DNA of 64,000 bases, from positions 216,434 to 280,433 of the forward strand of contig NZ_KB903252.1 in NCBI RefSeq assembly GCF_000379685.1, written 5' to 3'. The position numbers and the translations under genes are program-made. Shown in pieces: positions 43,407 to 50,802 of this stretch. Position 1 is the stretch's first letter. Each line of letters opens with the position of its first letter. Source of the DNA: Catelliglobosispora koreensis DSM 44566. GTDB taxonomy: Bacteria; Actinomycetota; Actinomycetes; Mycobacteriales; Micromonosporaceae. A model generated the notes under the pieces. It searched no databases, had not been told where the DNA came from, and was given only the letters and a program-made list of their open reading frames with translations.

Positions 43407-43916
43407 GTGCCGAGCCACGACAGCCACGACCAGCAGCCGGCCGACTCGCCCCAGTCCGGTCCGGATCACATCGACGCCGAGTTCGCGAAGATAGTCGCGG
43501 GCTTCGATGCTGCACCCCAATGGCCGGCCGCCGAAGGTGAAGTGACCCCGGCGGAACCGACGGAACCCAAGGCCAAAGGGCCTGTGTGGCCCGCATCAGG
43601 ACCCGTTCTCAACCAGCCGTCCTTGCTCGACGGCCTCGACACCTTCGGCGCGCACCTGCCCGATGACGCGCCTGAGAAGTTCGTGCCGCCGACTCCCCCG
43701 CCGTGGCCGAAGATCCCGTTTGCCGCCATTCTCGCCGTCGTCTCCATCATTTTCGGCTTCGTGCTCTTTTTCGATCGCGAGCTGCTTCCCGTCTCCAGTG
43801 GCGTCGGCATGCTGCTCGGTGTCATCGGCGTGCTCGGCGGCGCGGCCGCATTGATCATGCGACTGCGCCCGGGCGGCGACGATGACGAGCCCATGGACGA
43901 CGGGGCTGTCGTCTAG
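43407..43916 (+). CDS. Conserved actinobacterial two-helix membrane protein
   Basis: 169 residues: acidic N-terminal half beginning with an AEFAKIVAGFD-type motif, Pro-rich linker (PPTPPPWPKIP), two membrane helices near 108-128 and 133-152, and a DDDEPMDDGAVV tail. From memory, such proteins lie beside the PlsC-type gene in other actinomycetes (position of Rv2183c). Function unknown. GTG start; CAGACT six bases upstream may be the -10 box of a leaderless transcript. It overlaps the convergent hydrolase stop by four bases. Confidence 0.78.
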   Translation: MPSHDSHDQQPADSPQSGPDHIDAEFAKIVAGFDAAPQWPAAEGEVTPAEPTEPKAKGPVWPASGPVLNQPSLLDGLDTFGAHLPDDAPEKFVPPTPPPWPKIPFAAILAVVSIIFGFVLFFDRELLPVSSGVGMLLGVIGVLGGAAALIMRLRPGGDDDEPMDDGAVV

Positions 43917-44701
43917 TTCGCCTTATCCAGCCAGTCGAGGATCGCGTCGATCGGCTCACGCCACCGCGCGTCCAGCATCAGGTCATGCCCCATGCCCGGA
44001 AACAGCAGCGGCGCACCGCCATAGCGGCGGGCCACCCGGCGCACCGCGTTGTCAGCGACGATCCGGTCATCCGGGCTGCCGACCACGAGGATCGGCGGGT
44101 CACCGACCGGATCTTCCGGATCGCGCCCCCACAGCAGCTGCCGTTGCGCCTTGCCCGACGCCCGGCCCATCCGCCGCGCGTAGGCACGTGCCGTGTTCTG
44201 CGGCACCTCGCGGCTAAACAGCTGCCCGGCCGGCAACCGCAGGCCAGCCCCAAAAAGAGCCGGAAGACAGAGGAACGGGTTGCGCAGGGCCGTGCCTATC
44301 CCACCGAAGACCGGGGCCAGCAATACACAAGCCTTCGCCGGGTACCGGGAAAGCGCGTGCGCCGTCGCGAGCGCCCCCGCGCCGTGGCCAACGATCACCG
44401 CCCTGCTCGGCAGACTCGCCGCGACTTGGGCCACGTCGTGGGCATAGGCGCGCATGTCGGCCTTGGGCGCCGGGGCGCTATTGCCATGCCCGCGCAGGCT
44501 CATGGCGTAGGCGGGGAAACCACGATCAGCCGTGTGCTCCAGCCAGTGCTCGGTGAAAACCCAAGCGCCGTGGCCGAATCCGGGCACGAACAGCACCGGC
44601 GGCTTTCCCGTGTCGACCTCTGGCGTGGCCTTGACGACCTCACGTTTGGCGGGCGGGACCGGGAACGCCCATTCCTTCGTCCTGACAACAGAAACGGTCA
44701 T
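43913..44701 (-). CDS. Alpha/beta-hydrolase-fold protein lacking the nucleophile Ser
   Basis: 262 residues. Fold landmarks are clear: LFVPGFGHGAWVF oxyanion strand, YAMSLRGHGNS, the nucleophile elbow VGHGAGAL, GSPDDRIV with acid Asp, and MGHDLML with His. The elbow should read GHSxG, but residue 107 is Gly, so ordinary ester hydrolysis is unlikely. It is coupled to the flavin monooxygenase gene by a four-base overlap, suggesting a joint role such as substrate binding or a non-hydrolytic step (inference). Confidence 0.85.
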   Translation of the reverse strand: MTVSVVRTKEWAFPVPPAKREVVKATPEVDTGKPPVLFVPGFGHGAWVFTEHWLEHTADRGFPAYAMSLRGHGNSAPAPKADMRAYAHDVAQVAASLPSRAVIVGHGAGALATAHALSRYPAKACVLLAPVFGGIGTALRNPFLCLPALFGAGLRLPAGQLFSREVPQNTARAYARRMGRASGKAQRQLLWGRDPEDPVGDPPILVVGSPDDRIVADNAVRRVARRYGGAPLLFPGMGHDLMLDARWREPIDAILDWLDKAN

Positions 44702-46083
44702 GGGCGTGCCTCCTGGATCAGACGCTCAAGAGCCTTCAGATAGGTCAGGTGACTGATCTCGAACCAGTGCCGCGACGAGTCCTTCACCTTGGCGTCGGTC
44801 CAGCTCTTGTCCACTTCGGACTCCAGCTTGCGGTAAAGCGAGGCCGCCTTGCCGGGCGCGGAGTCACGCAACTTCAGCAGGCGCGCGAACGCGACGGTTT
44901 GCCAGTGCACCAGCGGGAACAGTCCGCTATCGGGCTGAAGCAGACCCGCGACGGCCAGCGTCGGAAACCGTTTCGGGAACGCGTGCAGGGCCAGGCGGGG
45001 TCTGCCGTTAGCGTCCACCGCGAGCAGGTTGGGGTCGAGGAACTCGAACACCGGCTGATAACCGGTCGCCATCACGACGAGGTCGGGCTCGATCTCCTGC
45101 CCGTCTTTGAGCTCAACACTGTTGCGGTGGAACAGTTTCACGTCTGGCACCGGGGTGATGTCACCGTGCCCGAGGTAGTAGACGAGCTGACTATTCGCGA
45201 TCGGGTGCGTCTCGTAGAGCTTGTGATCCGGCGCGGGCAGGCCAAAGCGGGTGAGGTCACCGACGGTGGACTTCATGGTCTTCTGCCCGATGAACTGCCT
45301 GAGTTTGAGGGGCAGCTTCAAGTGCAGCATGAGGTCGTTGACCTGATCGGCTGGACGGCCCAGGGCGAACTTCGGGGCGTACCAGTAGCCGCGCCTTGAG
45401 CTGTGCCAGCACTTCGCGGCCTGCTGAGCCGCCTCTACCGCGATGTCGCAGCCGGTGTTGCCGGCGCCGATCACGAGCACCTTGCGGTTGCGCAACTGGG
45501 CGGCGTCCTTGTAGGCGCTGGCGTGGATCACCTCGCCCTTGAACGTGTCTAGGCCTTCGAATTCGGGCAGCTTCGGCGACCAGTTGTGGCCGTTAGCCAC
45601 GATCACCGCGTCGTAACGGTGTGTGCGCTCCGTGCCGTAACCGCCCGTGCTGCGAGTGGTGACGTCCCAGCGGTCGTTCTCAGCCGGCTCGACCCGGACC
45701 ACTTCACTGCCGAACCAGATGTGCGGCCGCAGGCCAAAGTGGTCAGCGTAGTGATCCAGATAGGCCAGTACCTGCGTGTGCTTGGGGTAGTCGGGCCAGT
45801 CATCCGGCATCGGAAAGTCGGGGAACTGCGTGAACGGCTTCGACGAGATCAGGTGGGTGCTCGCGTAGACCGGGCTGCGATCGTGCCGCCAGTTCCACGC
45901 GCCACCGACGCCGGTTTCCCTTTCGTAGCAGTCGACGCCGAACCCTTCCTCGCGAAGGTTCTTCATCGCCGTCAGGCCGGACGGCCCTGCCCCGATGACA
46001 CAAACCGTGCCTTCGCGGTCATAGACCGGAGACCCGTTCCGCCACGCCGTCGCTGGTCCACTGTCGCCGCCCGCATAGCTCAC
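44698..46083 (-). CDS. Flavin-containing monooxygenase (FMO/Baeyer-Villiger-like)
   Basis: 461 residues. FAD site VIGAGPSGLTAMKNL near 29, FMO fingerprint FKGEVIHASAY, NADPH site VIGAGNTGCDIA, and ATGYQP. It should oxygenate N, S or carbonyl substrates with NADPH and O2. The GTG start at 46083 is followed downstream by the nucleophile-less hydrolase gene (overlap of four bases), so the two form an operon. In pathways, FMO and hydrolase pairs often perform Baeyer-Villiger oxidation then ester cleavage, but here the hydrolase lacks Ser. Confidence 0.92.
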   Translation of the reverse strand: MSYAGGDSGPATAWRNGSPVYDREGTVCVIGAGPSGLTAMKNLREEGFGVDCYERETGVGGAWNWRHDRSPVYASTHLISSKPFTQFPDFPMPDDWPDYPKHTQVLAYLDHYADHFGLRPHIWFGSEVVRVEPAENDRWDVTTRSTGGYGTERTHRYDAVIVANGHNWSPKLPEFEGLDTFKGEVIHASAYKDAAQLRNRKVLVIGAGNTGCDIAVEAAQQAAKCWHSSRRGYWYAPKFALGRPADQVNDLMLHLKLPLKLRQFIGQKTMKSTVGDLTRFGLPAPDHKLYETHPIANSQLVYYLGHGDITPVPDVKLFHRNSVELKDGQEIEPDLVVMATGYQPVFEFLDPNLLAVDANGRPRLALHAFPKRFPTLAVAGLLQPDSGLFPLVHWQTVAFARLLKLRDSAPGKAASLYRKLESEVDKSWTDAKVKDSSRHWFEISHLTYLKALERLIQEARP

Positions 46084-46138
46084 CCGGGCATCTTTAGCTA
46101 TCCCGTCACTAATTGTCTAGTGCTGATAACGTCAGCAC

Positions 46139-46822
46139 GTGGCTGTCCCCTTGCGGATCGTCTCCTACAACGTGCATTCGCTGCGCGATGATCTGGACGC
46201 GCTAGCGTCGGTCGTGCGCTCGCTTTCCCCGGACGTGATCGTCGTCCAGGAAGCGCCCCGCCGCTGGCGATGGCGGTCCAAATGCGCGGCCCTGGCCCAC
46301 TCCTTCGGCATGTATGTCGCCGTGGGCGGCCTGCCCAGCCTGGGCAATTTGATCGTCACTTCGCTGCGTGTGCGGGTGCTCGAGTCGTGGTGCCTGCAAT
46401 ATCCGCTCACCAAAGGACGGCACATGCGAGGCGCCGCGTTCGCCCGTTGTGAAGTCCCGGGCGCGGCACCTTTTGTCGTCGCCGGCTCGCATCTGTCCAC
46501 TGACGACACCGAACGCCCCACCCAGGCCGCTCTGCTTACACCCGCGCTACTTTCCTGCTCAGCGCCGACCGTCCTCGCGATCGACTTGAACGAAACCCCC
46601 GGCGGACCGTCCTACCGCATCCTCACCGCGATCGGCACCGACCTAGGCGCCACGTCGCCCGAGCCGACCTTCCCCGCCGCTGGCCCCGACCGCCGCATCG
46701 ACTTCCTGTTCGCCCACCCGTCCCTGTCGCTGCAGTCGTTCCGTGTCCACACCGCCGAACCAACAGTTGCCGCGAGCGACCACTTCCCGATCGTCGCCGA
46801 CCTCCTCCTCCCTTCCGCCTAA
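46139..46822 (+). CDS. Endonuclease/exonuclease/phosphatase-family protein
   Basis: 227 residues with the EEP active-site pattern: SYNVHSL (Asn), VQEAPRRW (Glu), ASHLST-like GSHLSTDDTERP (His), AIDLNETPGGPSYRIL (Asp, Asn), RRIDFLFAHP and SDHFPIVADL (Asp, His). It is a metal-dependent phosphodiesterase or nuclease of unknown substrate. Leaderless GTG start (TAACGT at 46127-46132, six bases upstream). A repeat-rich spacer of 524 bases follows. Confidence 0.9.
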   Translation: MAVPLRIVSYNVHSLRDDLDALASVVRSLSPDVIVVQEAPRRWRWRSKCAALAHSFGMYVAVGGLPSLGNLIVTSLRVRVLESWCLQYPLTKGRHMRGAAFARCEVPGAAPFVVAGSHLSTDDTERPTQAALLTPALLSCSAPTVLAIDLNETPGGPSYRILTAIGTDLGATSPEPTFPAAGPDRRIDFLFAHPSLSLQSFRVHTAEPTVAASDHFPIVADLLLPSA

Positions 46823-46920
46823 CCGCCCGTGCTCGGCCGAACCACTTTCCTGCTCGGCCGCCTCTCCCGCAGCTGCCCCATCTGATCCGCATCCACCGCG
46901 CCTCATCTCGCCTCGCTCCA

Positions 46921-46965
46921 CGCCGCTCCGTGCCGCGCCGCTCCGTGCCGCGCCGCTCCGTGCCG
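46921..46965 (+). repeat. Three 15-bp tandem repeats (CGCCGCTCCGTGCCG)
   Basis: Three exact copies, with a partial fourth, ending just before palindromic element copy 3. They are part of the 524-base spacer 46823-47346, which otherwise holds the palindromic element and a terminator but no convincing gene. Confidence 0.9.
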
Positions 46966-46983
46966 CGCCGATCGGTGATCGGT

Positions 46984-47045
46984 GATCCACATCCCTTGAG
47001 ACGTGATCAAAAGGCCGTTTGATCACGTCTCAAGGGATGTGGATC
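46984..47045. repeat. Palindromic intergenic element, copy 3 (perfect 28-bp arms)
   Basis: Left arm 46984-47011 and right arm 47018-47045 are exact inverted copies around the 6-base spacer AGGCCG. The arms run GATCCACATCCCTTGAGACG then TGATCAAA. A direct half copy (GGATGTGGATCATCGGGAAG) follows at 47054-47073. The element has the same 62-bp length as copy 2 at 18162-18223. It lies between convergent genes and could also stop transcription. Confidence 0.92.
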
Positions 47046-47313
47046 TCACATACGGATGTGGATCATCGGGAAGAGGCCTGGAGTCGGGCATAAGAGCGAC
47101 AAGCGAGGGCGAAGGGCGGGCTACGGGAACCGCGGCGGGAAGGGCGAAGGGGCGGCGACCGACGGCGAAACCCGAGGCGGGGTTTGGGATGCGCGGACCT
47201 GGAGGCCTAAAGGCGGTGCTTCGCACTGTCCTATCGTGCGGCGCCGAAGCTGCTTCGCAGCCGTCACCGGGAGGGACGGTCGCGACCACGGCGGACATCG
47301 GAAATGGTTGAAA

Positions 47314-47341
47314 AGGGCCTCACTCAAAAGCGCGAGGCCCT
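47314..47341 (-). terminator. Terminator of the glucokinase gene
   Basis: On the minus strand AGGGCCTC and GAGGCCCT form an 8-bp stem starting 6 bases after the ROK stop and followed by TTTT. Confidence 0.75.
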
Positions 47342-47346
47342 GGAAG

Positions 47347-48270
47347 CTAACGGATGCGGGCGAGGTCCGCGGCGCCGATGAGGCCGGCTTCGTTGCCCAT
47401 TTCCGCTGGGCGGACTTCGGCTGCCGGGAGCTTGCCGCGGTTGGTGAGCGCGTCGTTGTAAGCAGCGCGAAGCGGCTTCATCAGGAGGTCGCCGGTCTCG
47501 ACCACGCCGCCGCCGATGACGACGACCTGGGGGTCGAGGAGCTGGACGATGTCGGCGACGCCCTGGGCGAGCCAGTAGGCGACCTGCTCGAAGGCGTCAA
47601 CGGCCACGGCGTCGCCGGCCAGGGCGGCGGAGGTGACCATCGGGCCGGTGAGTTCGTCCACTCCGGACAGTGAAGACGGGTTGGCCATGGCGCCTTCGCG
47701 GGCGAAACGCACGAGCGCGTTGCCGGAGGCGTATTGCTCAAGGCACCCCAGACGGCCGCAGCCGCACAGGTGGCCCTCGGGCACGGCGAGCATATGGCCA
47801 CTTTCGGCGGCCATGCCGTGTGCGCCGCGCAGCAACTGTCCGCCTAGGACGATCCCGCCGCCGATGCCGGTGCCGACCGTGAACATGACCATCGAGTCGT
47901 CGGCGTCTTCGGCTGCGCCGTAACGGAATTCGGCCCAGGCCGCCGCGTTCGCGTCGTTTTCGACCACGACCGGAACGGATAGAGCCTGCTGAACGTAAGC
48001 CTGCAGCGGCTCATTGCGCCAAGCGAGGTTGGGGGCGAACAGAACGGTCGAGCGAGCCGCGTCGATCCAGCCAGCGGCACCGATGCCGACGGCTTCCACC
48101 TCGTGCTTGGCGGCGAGTTCCTGGACCACTTCGACGATGACGTCACGGGTCGCCGCGACGTCCTGTGCCGGGGTCGAGCGCCGGGCAGTTTCCAGCACCT
48201 TGCCACTGGGGTCCACTACCCCGCCGAGCACCTTGGTGCCACCGATGTCCACGCCAATGGTGAGCGACAC
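47347..48270 (-). CDS. glkA: ROK-family glucokinase
   Basis: About 307 residues: ATP site GVDIGGTKVLGGVVD at the start, VENDANAAAWAEF catalytic Asp, GTGIGGGIVL, ESGHM, and the zinc/ROK signature CGCGRLGCLEQYASG. It phosphorylates glucose at C6 and can serve in carbon control in Streptomyces-like organisms. GTG at 48270 is chosen because TAGGGT lies seven bases upstream (leaderless); GTG 48279 would add three residues. Ends at a clear terminator. Confidence 0.93.
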   Translation of the reverse strand: MSLTIGVDIGGTKVLGGVVDPSGKVLETARRSTPAQDVAATRDVIVEVVQELAAKHEVEAVGIGAAGWIDAARSTVLFAPNLAWRNEPLQAYVQQALSVPVVVENDANAAAWAEFRYGAAEDADDSMVMFTVGTGIGGGIVLGGQLLRGAHGMAAESGHMLAVPEGHLCGCGRLGCLEQYASGNALVRFAREGAMANPSSLSGVDELTGPMVTSAALAGDAVAVDAFEQVAYWLAQGVADIVQLLDPQVVVIGGGVVETGDLLMKPLRAAYNDALTNRGKLPAAEVRPAEMGNEAGLIGAADLARIR

Positions 48271-48280
48271 GGTCTTCACC

Positions 48281-48640
48281 CTAACTTTCTGTCTTCTTAC
48301 GCACGGCCTTCTTGACTACCTTTTTCGGCGGAGGCTTCGTTGCTTCCTCCCACGCCTTGGACTCGGGCTCCTTGGATTCCGGGGCAGCCGGGCCGTTAAC
48401 GTTCCGCAAGAAGCTAGCAAGCCCGGCGGCCAGATCTCCGGCGCCGGTCGCGATGCGTTCGACAGTTTGCGGGTCAGGATCGCGGACCGCCGCGATCACT
48501 TTGCAGAGCGGGCAGACGCAGCATTCGGCACTGCCCGTAGAAATCTGCGGGTACGCGTTCGCGGTGAGCGTGGCCGCGGCTAGCACCGCGGCGACCAGGC
48601 GTTCCGCCTCTTCCCTGGCCGTGCCAGGTTCGCTGAACAT
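48281..48640 (-). CDS. Conserved actinobacterial protein with Cys cluster and basic tail
   Basis: 119 residues. A helical N-terminus (REEAERLVAAVLAAATLT) is followed by a conserved Cys-rich turn SAECCVCPLCKVIAAVRD, a helix (QTVERIATGAGDLAAGLASFL) and a strongly basic C-terminal tail (KKVVKKAVRKK). Genes with the CPxC-like motif are common between ROK and SRPBCC genes in actinomycetes; function unknown, possibly metal binding. The ATG overlaps the SRPBCC stop by one base (TAATG). Confidence 0.82.
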   Translation of the reverse strand: MFSEPGTAREEAERLVAAVLAAATLTANAYPQISTGSAECCVCPLCKVIAAVRDPDPQTVERIATGAGDLAAGLASFLRNVNGPAAPESKEPESKAWEEATKPPPKKVVKKAVRKKTES

Positions 48641-49080
48641 TAAGCTTCGACCCGCTTCTTGAGCTCCTTGAGCGCTGTGTCGAGGATGGCCTTCTCGGCC
48701 TTCTTCTTGAACATGCCGAGCATTCCGATCGACAGGTCGATCGTCAGCGAATAGGTGACCGTGCAGGTGCCGTCGCCGTTGTCGACGATGTCGTAGGCGC
48801 CGGTCTGGGCCTTTTGCATCTTCGACGGCGCGACGAGATGCCACTCGATACGCGAGATGTCCTCGGCGTAGTCGTAGTGCAGCGTGTATTCGTCCTGCAC
48901 CACTCCAGCGTCGATGACGAAGCGCACGGTAGCTGGATAACCGTCTTCGTATTCCTCGAGAACTTCGGCGACTTTGATCGCCTGAGTCCAGCTCGGATAG
49001 GACGGGTAATCGCAGATGACCTCGGCTATTTGGGCCGGGGTGGCGCTGATGACAATCGACTGGGACGAGGATTCCGCCAT
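48640..49080 (-). CDS. SRPBCC-family (START-like) lipid/ligand-binding protein
   Basis: 146 residues. SIVISATPAQIAEVICDYPSYPSW is the SRPBCC first strand-helix, then AVRFVIDAGV-type strands, and a C-terminal helix FKKKAEKAILDTALKELKKRVEA. Members bind hydrophobic ligands; Rv2185c is the syntenic homologue. ATG at 49080 is leaderless (TAGCCT seven bases upstream). Divergent from the fadD15-like gene 41 bases away, which suggests shared control and a link to lipid handling. Confidence 0.9.
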   Translation of the reverse strand: MAESSSQSIVISATPAQIAEVICDYPSYPSWTQAIKVAEVLEEYEDGYPATVRFVIDAGVVQDEYTLHYDYAEDISRIEWHLVAPSKMQKAQTGAYDIVDNGDGTCTVTYSLTIDLSIGMLGMFKKKAEKAILDTALKELKKRVEA

Positions 49081-49121
49081 GTCCAGCAGGCTACCGCAGG
49101 GCATGCGGGTAACTTTTCCCT

Positions 49122-50798
49122 GTGGAGTTCACAACGCCCCCAGCCGTCGTGATTGGCGATCACCAGCGGCTCACCGACCCCGTGTGGTCTAACGCTATTT
49201 CTCATGGCGACTTGGTCCAGTTTGCCCCGGATATCACCTGCGTGGCGTTTCGCGACCAGGTGGCCGCCTTGGCGGGTGGGCTGATCGCCGCGGGCATCCA
49301 GCCTGGCGACCGTGTCGCCCTCATGAGCAAGACCCGCTACGAGTGGACGCTCGCGGACTACGCGATCTTGGCGATTGGTGCCATCACGGTCCCGATCTTC
49401 GAGACGTCCAGCGCCGAGCAGGTCTCCTGGATCCTTGAAGACTCCGGGGCGGTGGCCTGCTTCGCGGAGCGCCCAGCGCAGATCCCCGGTGAGCTTCAGG
49501 TGTGGGCGATGGATGATCTTCCGTTCGGGGAGCCCATCACCGAGCCCTATCAAGGCAGCGCGGATGACACCGCGACGATCATCTACACGAGTGGCACGAC
49601 AGGCCGCCCCAAGGGCTGCGTCCTGACCCACCGCAACATGCTCTCCGACATCAGCAACGCGATGCCGGCCCTGCACCAGCTCTTCGCTGAGGGATCGTCC
49701 ACGGTGCTGTTCCTGCCGCTGGCGCACTCGTTTGCCCGGCTGCTGCAGATCGGTGCCGTGCAGGGGCGGGTCAACACGATGTACACCGCCGACATCAAGG
49801 ACCTCGTCGCCGACCTCGGCCGGTTTAAGCCCACTTTCCTGCTCAGCGTGCCGCGCGTGTTCGAGAAGGTCTACAACGGCGCCAAGCAGAAGGCACACGC
49901 CGGTGGCAAGGGCGCGATCTTCGACCGGGCCGAGAAGGTCGCGATCGAGTACAGCCAGGCACAAGACAAGCCGGGAGGCCCCGGGCTCGCACTTCGCTTG
50001 CAGCACATGGTGTTTGACCGTCTCGTCTACAGCAAGCTGCGTGCCGCGCTCGGTGGCCGGTGTGAGCGTGCGATCAGCGGCGGCGCTCCGATGGGCGCGC
50101 GGCTCGGGCACTTCTTCCGTGGCATCGGGCTCATCGTGCTTGAGGGTTATGGGCTGACCGAGACCTCGCCCGCGATCACGTTCAACCGCGAAGGGGCGCA
50201 GAAGATCGGCAGCGTGGGCCAGCCCCTGCCCGGCGTGACGGTCCGCATCGCCGACGATGGCGAGATCCTGGCGAAGGGCGAAATCGTGTTCCAGGGCTAC
50301 TGGAACAATCCTGCGGCCACCGCCGAAGTGATCGACGAGGACGGCTGGTTCCACACCGGAGACATCGGCTCGCTGGACGCCCAGGGCTTCCTCACCATCA
50401 CCGGCCGCAAGAAGGAACTCATTGTGACGGCGGGCGGCAAGAACGTCGCTCCGGCGGTGCTTGAGGACCGGGTGCGGGCACACCCTCTCGTCAGTCAGTG
50501 CATGGTCGTCGGTGATCGCCAGCCGTTCATCGCCGCCCTCATCACGATCGATCCAGAAGCTATAGCCGACAGGGCCATCTCCGATATCACCCGCGACGAG
50601 CAATTGCGTGCTGAAATTCAGGTAGCGGTGGACGAAGCCAACAAGGCAGTGTCCAAAGCGGAGGCAATCAAGGTCTTCCGCATCCTGCCCCGTGATTTCA
50701 CCGAAGCCACCGGCGAGCTGACCCCCTCACTGAAGGTCAAGCGCGCTGTCGTTATGAAGGAGTACGCCAACGAAATCGAAGCTATCTACCGGAGCTGA
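49122..50798 (+). CDS. fadD15: Long-chain fatty-acid-CoA ligase, FadD15 type
   Basis: 558 residues with ANL motifs IIYTSGTTGRPKGCVLTHRNM, LPLAHSFARL, EGYGLTETSP, FHTGDIGSLDAQGFLTITGRKKELIVTAGGKNVAP. It activates fatty acids to acyl-CoA. Position beside SRPBCC and PimB' equals Rv2187 (fadD15). Leaderless GTG start (TAACTT at 49110-49115, six bases upstream). A paralogue lies at 10811-12649. The sensor kinase gene starts four bases downstream. Confidence 0.94.
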   Translation: MEFTTPPAVVIGDHQRLTDPVWSNAISHGDLVQFAPDITCVAFRDQVAALAGGLIAAGIQPGDRVALMSKTRYEWTLADYAILAIGAITVPIFETSSAEQVSWILEDSGAVACFAERPAQIPGELQVWAMDDLPFGEPITEPYQGSADDTATIIYTSGTTGRPKGCVLTHRNMLSDISNAMPALHQLFAEGSSTVLFLPLAHSFARLLQIGAVQGRVNTMYTADIKDLVADLGRFKPTFLLSVPRVFEKVYNGAKQKAHAGGKGAIFDRAEKVAIEYSQAQDKPGGPGLALRLQHMVFDRLVYSKLRAALGGRCERAISGGAPMGARLGHFFRGIGLIVLEGYGLTETSPAITFNREGAQKIGSVGQPLPGVTVRIADDGEILAKGEIVFQGYWNNPAATAEVIDEDGWFHTGDIGSLDAQGFLTITGRKKELIVTAGGKNVAPAVLEDRVRAHPLVSQCMVVGDRQPFIAALITIDPEAIADRAISDITRDEQLRAEIQVAVDEANKAVSKAEAIKVFRILPRDFTEATGELTPSLKVKRAVVMKEYANEIEAIYRS

Positions 50799-50802
50799 TT
50801 TC

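Noticed and set aside
49026-50603. 525-codon antisense frame across fadD15
   Set aside because: Shadow frame of a well-supported gene.
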